Below, piece by piece: positions 36,011 to 43,827 of a DNA stretch of 64,000 nt (the first letter of the stretch is position 1; each line of letters starts with the position of its first letter). The notes under the pieces were generated by a model. The model saw only the letters and a list, made by a program, of their open reading frames with translations, was not told the DNA's origin and did not search any database. The stretch lies in assembly GCA_015075745.1 (NCBI GenBank), contig JABTTW010000001.1, positions 1 through 64,000 on the forward strand. Reading direction: 5' to 3'. The translations under genes were made by a program, and so were the position numbers. The stretch comes from Planctomycetia bacterium. GTDB lineage: Bacteria; Planctomycetota; Phycisphaerae; UBA1845; UTPLA1.

Positions 36011-37135
36011 ATGGCGACAAGGTCGAATCAGAAATCCGCAAAGGCGCGACCCACGCAGCGCGAAATGCTCCGCGCATTCTCGCGCGGCGACGCATCGTAC
36101 GACGGCATCTTCTTTACGGCCGTTCGAACCACCAGCATATTCTGCCGGCCCTCTTGCCCGGCGAAGAAGCCGCTTGCCAAGAATATTGAGTTCTTTGCGA
36201 CTGCGAAGGATGCCCTGTTTGCCGGGTATCGTCCGTGCAAGCGATGCCGCCCGATGGACACCAACGGCCGTCCGCCGGAATGGGTGCGCAAGCTCTTCCT
36301 GCGTGTCGAGTCGCAGCCGGATGAGCGGATTCGCGATCAGGACCTTCGCGGCATGTCCATCGACCCCGCACGAGCCAGACGCTATTTCCAGGAGAATTAC
36401 GGCATGACTTTTCAGGCGTACGATCGGGCCCGCAGACTGGGACGGGCATTCGCGGCGATTCGCGAAGGCGGCGATCTGACTGATGTCGCCATCGGGTCGG
36501 GCTTCGACTCCCCCAGCGGGTTCCGAGACGCGTATGTCCGGGCCTTCGGCAAGCCGCCGGGCCGCAGTCGAATGAGTACCAAGAATTGCATTGTCACGGC
36601 GATGATTGAGAGCCCGGTGGGTCCACTGCTTGCCGGGGCGACGGATTCGGCGGTGTGCCTTTTGGAGTTCTCCGATCGGCGGATGCTCGAGGCGCAGATG
36701 ACGACGCTGCGAAAACGATTTGCGAGGCCGATCGTGCCGGGAAAGAATCGGTTGCTGACGACTCTACGGAGCGAGCTGGACCGGTATTTCGAGGGCACAC
36801 TCAAGAAGTTTTCAGCACCGTTGGAGTACCCCGGAACGGCGTTTCAGTGCAAGGTATGGGGCGAGCTCCTGAAGATACCCTACGGTGAGACCATATCTTA
36901 CGAAACGCTCGCGCGACGCGTCGGGAGCACAGGCGCACAGCGTGCGGTGGGCACGGCGAACGGCGCGAATCGCATCGCCATTATTATTCCGTGTCACCGG
37001 GTCGTGAATAAGGACGGGAAGCTCGGGGGATACGGCGGGGGCTTGTGGCGAAAGCAGCATCTTTTGGAATTGGAGAAGGCTGCCGTGGTCGGCCGTGAGC
37101 CCCTGCTCTTCGAATCTGCGATGGCAAAGGCCTGA
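36011..37135 (+). CDS. ada: Ada: bifunctional methylation-responsive regulator / O6-alkylguanine-DNA alkyltransferase
   Basis: A 374-residue protein with the complete Ada order. The zinc domain has C45, C49, C76 and C79 (FCRPSCPAKKP and YRPCKRCRP), where the first cysteine accepts a methyl group from phosphotriesters. An AraC-type helix-turn-helix follows (~residues 100-182), then the MGMT domain with the PCHRVV active site (C328). It repairs O6-alkylguanine and, once methylated, activates its regulon. No alkB or alkA gene is adjacent. Confidence 0.95.
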   Translation: MATRSNQKSAKARPTQREMLRAFSRGDASYDGIFFTAVRTTSIFCRPSCPAKKPLAKNIEFFATAKDALFAGYRPCKRCRPMDTNGRPPEWVRKLFLRVESQPDERIRDQDLRGMSIDPARARRYFQENYGMTFQAYDRARRLGRAFAAIREGGDLTDVAIGSGFDSPSGFRDAYVRAFGKPPGRSRMSTKNCIVTAMIESPVGPLLAGATDSAVCLLEFSDRRMLEAQMTTLRKRFARPIVPGKNRLLTTLRSELDRYFEGTLKKFSAPLEYPGTAFQCKVWGELLKIPYGETISYETLARRVGSTGAQRAVGTANGANRIAIIIPCHRVVNKDGKLGGYGGGLWRKQHLLELEKAAVVGREPLLFESAMAKA

Positions 37136-37366
37136 AAAAAACGTCTTCCTATCGCCGCAAACCATCCCTGCTGAACCGCGCGCTGCCTGCGTTCGTAGCA
37201 CTGAAAACCGGAGGCGAAATGCCCTTGTCTAGCGGTGCGCGATTCCATCGTGTGCACGATTCACGGAGTACAGCCATGTGCCCCCTTGGCGGCACTCGCA
37301 GACGTGCCCTATCATGGCATCAAGGTACGTCGTTGGCTTTTTCGTTGAAAGTGATGTGCTGATTTG

Positions 37367-38398
37367 ATGACGGATTCAAGCGGCCTTCCCGCACCGCGCC
37401 TACTGAAGGTGATCCTGGCGTTTCTTGCCATTTATGTCATCTGGGGCTCCACCTACCTGGGGATCAAGTTCTGCCTGGAGACGATCGATTCGGTGTTTCT
37501 GATGCCGGGCGTTCGGTTCGCGACCGCGGGCGCCATTCTTTACGCGTGGGCGCGAAGGGGCTCGACAGCGCCGACGCTCCTTCACTGGCGGAATGCGACC
37601 ATCATCGGCGGAGCGCTTCTATTCATCGCGAACGGGGCCGTGGTCTGGGCGGAGACGCGCGTTGCCAGCGGCCTGACGGCACTCCTGATCGCGGTTGTCC
37701 CGATGTGCATGGTCCTGATGAATTGGCTTCGCCGAGGCGGCAATCCGCCGACACCGATGGTCATCGCCGGACTGATTCTCGGTCTAATCGGGATCGGTGT
37801 GCTGACCGGGCCTGACAGTTTCGCGGGCGGCAAGCGCGTGGACCTTCTGGGCGCCGGGGGCTTGATGCTGGCGTGCGTTGTGTGGAGCGCAGGCTCGCTC
37901 TTCTCAAAGAATGCCGCACGGCCGAGCTCGCCTTACCTGACCGCGGCGATGCAGATGATCGCCGGGGGGGCGCTGCATCTGGTGACCGGCACGGTCGTCG
38001 GTGAGTGGTCGCGGGTGAACTTTGCGACGATCTCGCCCAAGTCCATTGCCGCGCTGATCTATCTGATCGTGTTCGGCTCGATCGTCGCATTCACGGCGTA
38101 TATGTGGCTGATGCAGGTCAGCGACCCGGCGCGCGTGGCGACGTACGCTTACGTTAATCCAGTCGTCGCAGTGCTGCTCGGCTGGGGGTTTGCGGGCGAA
38201 TCGCTGAGCGCGCGAACGTTCATCGCTACGGGGATCATCGTGACCGCTGTTGCATTCATCACGCGAGCGCAAGTTAAGAGGTCAACGAGCGATGCAGAGA
38301 CGGTAAGTCCGAATGCCGCAGAATCGGTAGAGAGCAATAGATCAGAGTCCCGGGACATCGTCGCCTCCGCTGCGGCGTGCGCCAGTTCATGTGATTGA
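37367..38398 (+). CDS. EamA/DMT-superfamily transporter
   Basis: A 343-residue inner-membrane protein with ten hydrophobic helices in two EamA repeats. The first repeat starts VILAFLAIYVIWGSTYLGIKF; the second around VDLLGAGGLMLACVVWSAGSLF; a conserved PVVAVLLGWGFAGE segment ends helix 9. It resembles YedA-type metabolite exporters. The C-terminal tail is hydrophilic and S/E/A-rich. ATG at 37367 is chosen over the TTG three bases upstream. The cargo is unknown. Confidence 0.88.
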   Translation: MTDSSGLPAPRLLKVILAFLAIYVIWGSTYLGIKFCLETIDSVFLMPGVRFATAGAILYAWARRGSTAPTLLHWRNATIIGGALLFIANGAVVWAETRVASGLTALLIAVVPMCMVLMNWLRRGGNPPTPMVIAGLILGLIGIGVLTGPDSFAGGKRVDLLGAGGLMLACVVWSAGSLFSKNAARPSSPYLTAAMQMIAGGALHLVTGTVVGEWSRVNFATISPKSIAALIYLIVFGSIVAFTAYMWLMQVSDPARVATYAYVNPVVAVLLGWGFAGESLSARTFIATGIIVTAVAFITRAQVKRSTSDAETVSPNAAESVESNRSESRDIVASAAACASSCD

Positions 38399-38708
38399 TT
38401 TTCAGCTCCTGCGCCTGTTCCAGGCCGGATTGCGCTTGCGAATTCTCCAATTTCGACTAGAATCCGTATAGATAGAACTTTTTGACGCCCGCGCTTACGG
38501 CAATACATACGCCGATCGCCGGCAGACTGAATCACAGGGCTCGGATCGAATTCATTCGGGGTCAGGCCTGCCCTATATTTGTGCGACATCGTTGCCGGAT
38601 CGCCATATGGCCATCAATAAGGCCGGTCGTTGAAGAGGGCTTGACCCATGAACCGATGAGGCTTCCGGCAGAGAGAAGCCAATTGGCCCGAAACACCGGA
38701 GTCGGACC
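38399..38708. other. Intergenic region upstream of the KamA-type gene
   Basis: No supported gene or terminator. A 76-codon open frame overlapping the next start lacks a ribosome site and family resemblance. Confidence 0.35.
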
Positions 38709-39899
38709 ATGACACAAATCCAATTACCGCAAGCCGGCGGCGGCATCCAGTCACCCCAACGGGTGAAGTATGTCCGCGACATCGACAAGATTCCAAACAT
38801 TCCGTCGCGCGAGCGCGAGAAACTCAAGCGCGTGGCCGAGCGATATGTCTTTCGGGCCAACGATTATTACCTCGGCCTGATCAACTGGGACGATCCGGAT
38901 GATCCGATCAAGCAGTTGATTATTCCCCGTGAAGAGGAATTGAGCGACTGGGGCAAGCTCGACGCCAGCAACGAGGCCGCCGTCACGATTACGCGGGGCG
39001 TACAGCACAAGTACCCGCACACGGTTTTGCTTCTATGTAACGAGGTGTGCGGGGCTTACTGCCGCTACTGTTTTCGCAAGCGGCTGTTCATGGATGAGAA
39101 CGACGAGGTCACCAACGACGTCTCCGAAGGCATCCGCTACATTGCCTCGAATCCAAATGTCACGAATGTCCTCCTGACCGGCGGCGACCCCCTGCTGATG
39201 AGCACGCGCCGGCTGACGGAGATCATCGAGGCACTGCGGGCCATCGATCATGTGCGGATCATCCGTATCGGATCGAAGATGCCCGCGTTCGATCCCTGGC
39301 GTCTGACGAATGATGCCGCGCTGCAGGCACTCCTCCGAAAGCACTCCCTGCCAAGAAAGCGCATCTATCTGATGGCGCACTTCGATCACCCGCGTGAATT
39401 GACTGATGACGCGGTGAATGGGATCGACTGTTTTATCAAATGCGGCGTCATCTGCGTGAATCAGTGTCCGCTGATCAAAGGGATCAATGACGACCCGATG
39501 GTCCTGGCGGATATGTATCGCGAGCTTTCCTGGATCGGCTGCCCGCCCTATTACCTGTTCCAGGGCCGGCCGACGGCAGGCAATGAGCCATACGAAGTGC
39601 CGATCGTGCGCGGCTGGAACATCTTCCGCGAGGCGCTTCGACACGGCTCAGGGCTCGCGCGGCGTGCGCGTTATGTGATGTCACACGAGACCGGCAAGGT
39701 CGAGATCATGGCCGTGGACGAAAAGCATATATACCTGCGGTATCTGCGGGCCAAGGATGCGAGCAACCGCGGCAAGTACATGGTTTACCAGCGCAACGAC
39801 GATGCCTATTGGCTTGATCAGCTTGAGCCGGCCGAGGGGATGGATGCGCCGCGATTCCCTCCGGAATCTATTCCGAGTGAAATGGACGGTCCTGAGTGA
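38709..39899 (+). CDS. KamA-family radical SAM protein (lysine 2,3-aminomutase-like)
   Basis: A 396-residue radical SAM enzyme. The cluster motif is C114-x3-C118-x2-C121 (EVCGAYCRYCFRKRL), followed by NVLLTGGDPLLMS and IRIGSKMPAFDPWR, hallmarks of KamA. K330 in HETGKVEIM is the probable PLP lysine (GGKIPVM in clostridial enzymes). The family interconverts lysine and beta-lysine, but the C-terminal part differs from the clostridial KamA and from EpmB, and neither ablB nor epmA is nearby, so the substrate is uncertain. The hemerythrin-like gene begins 19 bases after the stop. Confidence 0.85.
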   Translation: MTQIQLPQAGGGIQSPQRVKYVRDIDKIPNIPSREREKLKRVAERYVFRANDYYLGLINWDDPDDPIKQLIIPREEELSDWGKLDASNEAAVTITRGVQHKYPHTVLLLCNEVCGAYCRYCFRKRLFMDENDEVTNDVSEGIRYIASNPNVTNVLLTGGDPLLMSTRRLTEIIEALRAIDHVRIIRIGSKMPAFDPWRLTNDAALQALLRKHSLPRKRIYLMAHFDHPRELTDDAVNGIDCFIKCGVICVNQCPLIKGINDDPMVLADMYRELSWIGCPPYYLFQGRPTAGNEPYEVPIVRGWNIFREALRHGSGLARRARYVMSHETGKVEIMAVDEKHIYLRYLRAKDASNRGKYMVYQRNDDAYWLDQLEPAEGMDAPRFPPESIPSEMDGPE

Positions 39900-39918
39900 C
39901 CCTGAGGAGACCTGACCC

Positions 39919-40371
39919 ATGAAACCTCGAGAAGTCGCCAAATGGATCAGTGAAGAGCATTCCCATGTTAAAGAACAGATGTTTCAGCTTCGCAAGTCGC
40001 TCGCCATCCCGCCTGAGACGGGTCGCGCCGCCTGGCTTCCTGACCTGCGGAAGTGCTTTCAGCGACTGGCGACACATTTGAATCAACACATGGAGCTTGA
40101 AGAATCCGGCGGCTATATGCAGGAGATTCTTCAGCTCCGTCCTACGCTGACAAGAGAAGTTGAGCGGCTCTCCCACGAACACGTCGAGATGAGGCGGTTA
40201 ATTGAGCAAATCGACGCGGCCCTGGGGGAGCTCGGACCGAAGGACGCGCTTTTGATTCGCCATGCCATCGCCCGCATCGGGATGTTTCTCGCCTATGTCG
40301 ACCAGCATAAGACCGAGGAGGAACACCTCGTGATGGCGGTCTTCACGAACGATATCGGCGTGGGTGACTAG
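39919..40371 (+). CDS. Hemerythrin-like domain protein
   Basis: A 150-residue all-helical protein with histidine/glutamate spacing typical of the hemerythrin HHE family: EEHSHVKEQMF in helix 1, LATHLNQHMELEESGG in helix 2, LSHEHVEMRRL in helix 3 and YVDQHKTEEEHLV in helix 4. Such proteins bind a di-iron centre used for oxygen or nitric oxide sensing or iron handling. Its short distance from the KamA gene suggests co-expression; a protective role for the oxygen-sensitive radical SAM cluster is speculation. Confidence 0.85.
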   Translation: MKPREVAKWISEEHSHVKEQMFQLRKSLAIPPETGRAAWLPDLRKCFQRLATHLNQHMELEESGGYMQEILQLRPTLTREVERLSHEHVEMRRLIEQIDAALGELGPKDALLIRHAIARIGMFLAYVDQHKTEEEHLVMAVFTNDIGVGD

Positions 40372-40532
40372 CCCATATGTCAGGCGGGCCGGTTTGGCGG
40401 CGATTCCTTCGATAGAGGCGTCGCCGAGCTGGCGCTGCCTAAAAAAATCCGGCCCACAGGATGCGTCGAGCGCGTTATCATTGTGCTCGGCAAGCGGTAT
40501 ACATCGACACCGCCCCGGAGAGTGCCCAGTTC

Positions 40533-41873
40533 ATGGATAACGGAAAGCCGGTCAGCCTTAATCTGAACGTTCGCGGCATGGGCCAGTCGGCGACCTTAGC
40601 CATCAAAGACAAGTGTCGGGAGCTCCGCCGCCTGGGTCGATCGGTCTATGATTTCGGTTTGGGCCAGTCGCCATTTCCCGTGCCGCCGTCCGTGGTTGAG
40701 GCCTTGCGGCTCGCCGCGCCCGAGAAAGACTATCTTCCGGTCAAGGGACTGCCCACTCTTCGCGAGGCCGTCGCCGACTATCACCTTCGCAAAGATCAAA
40801 TTGAGTTTCACCCGGACGACGTCATTGTCGGACCGGGCTCTAAGGAGCTGATGTTCATTCTTCAGCTCGTTTATTACGGCGAGATTCTGCTGGTTCCGCC
40901 ATGCTGGGTATCGTATTGGCCGCAGGCTCGCATCATCGGTCGGCGCATCAGCCTGATCCACGCGTCGCATGCGGCACGATGGCGGCTGACTGCAGAGCAA
41001 CTGGACAAATCGCTGGACATCGTCGGTGATGATCATCGGCCTCGCCTGCTCGTTCTCAACTATCCGAGTAATCCGACCGGTCAAACGTACTCGCCCGATG
41101 AATTGAAGGAAATCGCCGAGGTCTGTCGGAACTACAGCATCATCGTGCTTTCCGATGAGATTTACGGGCAACTGCACTTCAAGGGAGAGCATGTTTCGAT
41201 CGGCCGATACTATCCCGAGGGCACGGTCGTTAGTTCGGGCCTCTCCAAGTGGTGTGGGGCGGGCGGCTGGCGGCTCGGGACATTTGCGTTTCCGAAGGAC
41301 CTTTCCTGGCTGGTGAACGCCATCGCGGCGGTGGCCAGTGAAACTTATACCTCCGTCAGCGCACCCATCCAGTATGCCGCCGTGACGGCTTTTCATTGCG
41401 GCGTGGACATTGAGCGCTACCTCTGGCACGCCCGGAGATTGCTCGCAGAGATTGCTCGTCGCAGCGTCGCGATACTTCAGGATTCGGGCATCCAGGTCTT
41501 TGCGCCGGCTGGTGGGTTTTACCTTTGGCTGGACTTTTCCCGGGTCGCGGCCGAACTCGCCGAGCGCGGTATCAAGGACGGTACGACGCTCTGCGATCGC
41601 ATTGTCGCCGAAACCGGCGTTGCCATTCTTCCCGGGGCAGCATTCGGCCGTGCGCGGTCGGACATGTCTGCGCGGCTCGCGTTTGTGGACTTCGATGGCG
41701 CCAAGGCCCTGGCGGCATCTGAGACGATTCCGCTGGATCAACCGCTTCCGGATGAGATGATCGAGCGGCAGTGCGGGCATCTCTTTGAGGGCATGCGCCG
41801 ACTCGCCTCATGGACTCGCGAGGACGCCGCGGTCCCCGAGCCGACGGGCTCGACTTCTCGAGAAGCTCACTGA
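40533..41873 (+). CDS. Class I/II PLP-dependent aminotransferase
   Basis: A 446-residue fold-type-I aminotransferase, aspartate-aminotransferase-like. Features are YLPVKGLPTLREAVADYH, VGPGSKELMF, LVLNYPSNPTGQTYS, IIVLSDEIYGQLHF and SSGLSKWCGAGGWRLG, whose lysine binds PLP; the arginine of FGRARSDMSARLAF may bind the substrate carboxylate. It is longer than usual at the C-terminus by ~30 residues. It converges with phhA, 39 bases away; an aromatic amino-acid substrate would fit the neighbour but is inference. Confidence 0.87.
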   Translation: MDNGKPVSLNLNVRGMGQSATLAIKDKCRELRRLGRSVYDFGLGQSPFPVPPSVVEALRLAAPEKDYLPVKGLPTLREAVADYHLRKDQIEFHPDDVIVGPGSKELMFILQLVYYGEILLVPPCWVSYWPQARIIGRRISLIHASHAARWRLTAEQLDKSLDIVGDDHRPRLLVLNYPSNPTGQTYSPDELKEIAEVCRNYSIIVLSDEIYGQLHFKGEHVSIGRYYPEGTVVSSGLSKWCGAGGWRLGTFAFPKDLSWLVNAIAAVASETYTSVSAPIQYAAVTAFHCGVDIERYLWHARRLLAEIARRSVAILQDSGIQVFAPAGGFYLWLDFSRVAAELAERGIKDGTTLCDRIVAETGVAILPGAAFGRARSDMSARLAFVDFDGAKALAASETIPLDQPLPDEMIERQCGHLFEGMRRLASWTREDAAVPEPTGSTSREAH

Positions 41874-41912
41874 TCACACCACCTGCCATGATCCGATCCA
41901 CGGAGCATCGGG

Positions 41913-42668
41913 CTACTTCCCCTTCGGCCAGCGAATCGCGTTGCGTTCATTGATCTGGTAGATCAGCACGCGCCCTGCCTCAAGGAGTTGTTCCAGCGAC
42001 TCCGCGATGAAGAGTACATCCTGGAACACGTCGATCCTAAACGGCTGGGCGATCACTTCGGCAAGTCGAAACGGCCTTCGCTCGACCTTGTCGGAAAGGC
42101 AGTGCGCCGCCTCGCCGGGTGATGAGAGCAAGCCCGACCCGAGCAGCCGGGTCTCGCCGCCCTCGCGGATGAGTCCAAACTCAATCGTGAACCAGAAAAG
42201 CCGGGTCATCTCGGTCAGATCCTGATCGGTGGTGATGGCGTCGTGAATATCGCCGAAGTGCTGCATGAGGCGACCGTATGCCGGGTCGGCCATGAGGGCC
42301 ACGTGACCGAAGACATCGTGGAAGATGTCCGGTTCCTCGACGTAGTCCATGGAATCGGCGCTGCGGATGCCGATGGTCGTCGGGTAATTTCGATCCCGAA
42401 GACATTGGAAAAAATAGCGAGCATCGAGGTAGCCGGGCACAGCCGCGGCCCTCCAGCCGGTTATCGGGGCGATGCGGTCGTTGATGTCCGACAGTCGCGG
42501 GAGGCGTTGGAAGTCCAGCTTGATCTGGTCGAGTCCCCGGTAGAACTGTGAGCAGGCCTTGCCGCACAGAGCCGCCTCCTGCCGGCGACAAAGCGCCTGC
42601 CACACTTCGTGATTCTCGGGGGTGTATGAATCAGGGTCTTGCTGAATGAACAGGTTCTTGAGTTTCAT
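41913..42668 (-). CDS. phhA: Phenylalanine 4-monooxygenase (phenylalanine hydroxylase)
   Basis: A 251-residue pterin-dependent aromatic amino-acid hydroxylase converting phenylalanine to tyrosine. The iron ligands H117 and H122 in EEPDIFHDVFGHVALM and E163 in WFTIEFGL are present, as is YFFQCLRDRNYPTTIGIR. The length fits the monofunctional bacterial type. AAGGGA stands 9 bases before the ATG. No pterin-4a-carbinolamine dehydratase is adjacent. The gene lies directly downstream of a terminator preceded by a tyrosine-rich leader ORF and a consensus-like promoter, so expression is probably controlled by attenuation. Confidence 0.95.
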   Translation of the reverse strand: MKLKNLFIQQDPDSYTPENHEVWQALCRRQEAALCGKACSQFYRGLDQIKLDFQRLPRLSDINDRIAPITGWRAAAVPGYLDARYFFQCLRDRNYPTTIGIRSADSMDYVEEPDIFHDVFGHVALMADPAYGRLMQHFGDIHDAITTDQDLTEMTRLFWFTIEFGLIREGGETRLLGSGLLSSPGEAAHCLSDKVERRPFRLAEVIAQPFRIDVFQDVLFIAESLEQLLEAGRVLIYQINERNAIRWPKGK

Positions 42669-42706
42669 AAGAGGATTTCCCTTGCTGGTTGTGGGTAATC
42701 AATGGC

Positions 42707-42737
42707 AATAAAAAAGCCCGCCGGACCGGGCGGGCTT
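42707..42737 (-). terminator. Attenuator terminator upstream of phhA
   Basis: On the minus strand, AAGCCCGCC (42737-42729), loop CGGTCC, GGCGGGCTT (42722-42714) and a run TTTTTTATT: a strong intrinsic terminator located 38 bases before the phhA start codon, in the same direction as phhA. Its 5' arm is complementary to GGCGGGCT at 42788-42781 inside the leader ORF, allowing a mutually exclusive antiterminator. Confidence 0.88.
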
Positions 42738-42767
42738 ACACGACTTGAAATGCGCGTCTCTGGTCTC

Positions 42768-42836
42768 TTACCAGACGGGTAGCCCGCCGGAATATCGTGG
42801 ATAACGATAATAGAGATAGGACGCGTGGGAATTCAT
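42768..42836 (-). CDS. Tyrosine-rich leader peptide of phhA
   Basis: A 22-codon ORF ending in TAA. Its middle reads SYLYYRYPRYSG, giving five tyrosines (residues 7, 9, 10, 12, 15), all encoded by TAT. The codons that follow the last Tyr (16-19) contain the GGCGGGCT that can pair with the 5' arm of the downstream terminator. This is the geometry of a classical leader peptide: stalling at Tyr codons frees this segment for antitermination, while completion covers it. It is too short to be judged by homology. Confidence 0.75.
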   Translation of the reverse strand: MNSHASYLYYRYPRYSGGLPVW

Positions 42837-42844
42837 ATCAGCCT

Positions 42845-42874
42845 ACTCTAGCAAGCCGATATTTAGAATGTCAA
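42845..42874 (-). promoter_or_regulatory. Promoter of the leader-phhA transcript
   Basis: Minus strand: perfect TTGACA at 42874-42869, 18-base spacer, TAGAGT at 42850-42845 with a TGC extension (TGn) immediately before it. Transcription would start near 42838, about two bases before the leader ATG, so the leader ORF would be nearly leaderless. Confidence 0.7.
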
Positions 42875-42951
42875 GCTTTACAGCTATTACTTGGCGAGAA
42901 TGTGTGCGAAGCGATACGATATTGGATTCGCCCGAATAAGAGAGGACCTGC

Positions 42952-43827
42952 TTGCGTAGCCTGCTTCTTGTCATTGCCCTGACGCTCCTGCTCGCACTAC
43001 TTGCCCCCGCCCATCAGAGCGCTGGGCTTGAGGCACGCGTGACCTCCATGGCGTTGCCGGGACGATCCCAGGAGCCCGCAGTGCTGGCCACGATGTACCA
43101 CCGTTTCGTGTCATCGGAAGAATACGGCGGGCTTTCAGGCGACGAGCGCATCTACTCCATCGGTACGGACCAATTCGAGGCGCAGCTTGCAGAACTTCGT
43201 CACTGCGGGATTCGCAGCTTGTCGCTAGCGGAGGTTCTCGATCACGCGACAGGCCGTATGCCCGTGACCGTTGCCTCGGTATTCTTAACGATTGATGACG
43301 GGAACCGAAGCGTATTGACGCTCGCCCAGCCGCTCCTGATGAAATACGGCATGAGGGCGACGCTGTTTATCACGACAGACGCGTCGGCATGTGTATTCGA
43401 TCCGGACCGGCCGGATCAGGCCCGGTTGTCGCGCGAGGAAATCCAGCGGCTTGATCCGATGGTGTTTGATGTCGGCGCGCACGGCACCACACATCGCCCC
43501 TTGAGAGAGCTGACTGATTCAGAACTCATGGGGGAGTTAACGACTTCCCGGGGTAAGCTGGAGCGATGGCTCGGCAGGCCGGTTCGCAGCATGGCGGTTC
43601 CCGGAAACTGGTATGACGAACGGGTGCTGCAATTCGCCCGCAGTGCCGGGTACGAGGCTGTCTTTACGTCTGACAAGGGCCTGATTGTTGAAGGAAGTGA
43701 TATGTATCGCCTTCCGAGGTTCACGGTCCAGGGGTACAAGAAACTGGAGGGGTTTCGGCGGTTGATCGCCCGAGCGATGAATGTCTCGTTGCCTGGAAAC
43801 GACCAGTTATCCTCATCTTCTCAATGA
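42952..43827 (+). CDS. Secreted polysaccharide deacetylase (NodB-like)
   Basis: A 291-residue protein with an N-terminal signal (RSLLLVIALTLLLALLAPAHQ) and a carbohydrate-esterase-4 domain. Motif 1 is FLTIDDG (catalytic base and metal aspartates), motif 2 HGTTHRPL (the two zinc histidines). The late arginine/tryptophan motifs are less clear. The start is a TTG preceded by GAGGA; a weak promoter (TTGGCG at 42891, 18-base spacer, TACGAT at 42915) lies upstream, divergent from the phhA promoter. It probably trims N-acetyl groups from envelope polysaccharide. It overlaps the next gene by four bases. Confidence 0.85.
   Translation: MRSLLLVIALTLLLALLAPAHQSAGLEARVTSMALPGRSQEPAVLATMYHRFVSSEEYGGLSGDERIYSIGTDQFEAQLAELRHCGIRSLSLAEVLDHATGRMPVTVASVFLTIDDGNRSVLTLAQPLLMKYGMRATLFITTDASACVFDPDRPDQARLSREEIQRLDPMVFDVGAHGTTHRPLRELTDSELMGELTTSRGKLERWLGRPVRSMAVPGNWYDERVLQFARSAGYEAVFTSDKGLIVEGSDMYRLPRFTVQGYKKLEGFRRLIARAMNVSLPGNDQLSSSSQ

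Noticed and set aside
38482-38712. A 76-codon open frame whose stop overlaps the KamA start
   Set aside because: The ATGA overlap looks like coupling, but there is no ribosome site and no protein-like pattern; the overlap is probably chance.
40400-40445. Possible hairpin around GGCGA...TCGCC between the hemerythrin-like and aminotransferase genes
   Set aside because: The stem is only five pairs and is followed by A rather than T residues, so it is not a terminator in the direction needed.
40596-41780. A 394-codon minus-strand open frame
   Set aside because: Antisense to the class I aminotransferase gene with intact motifs; no ribosome site or recognisable domain.
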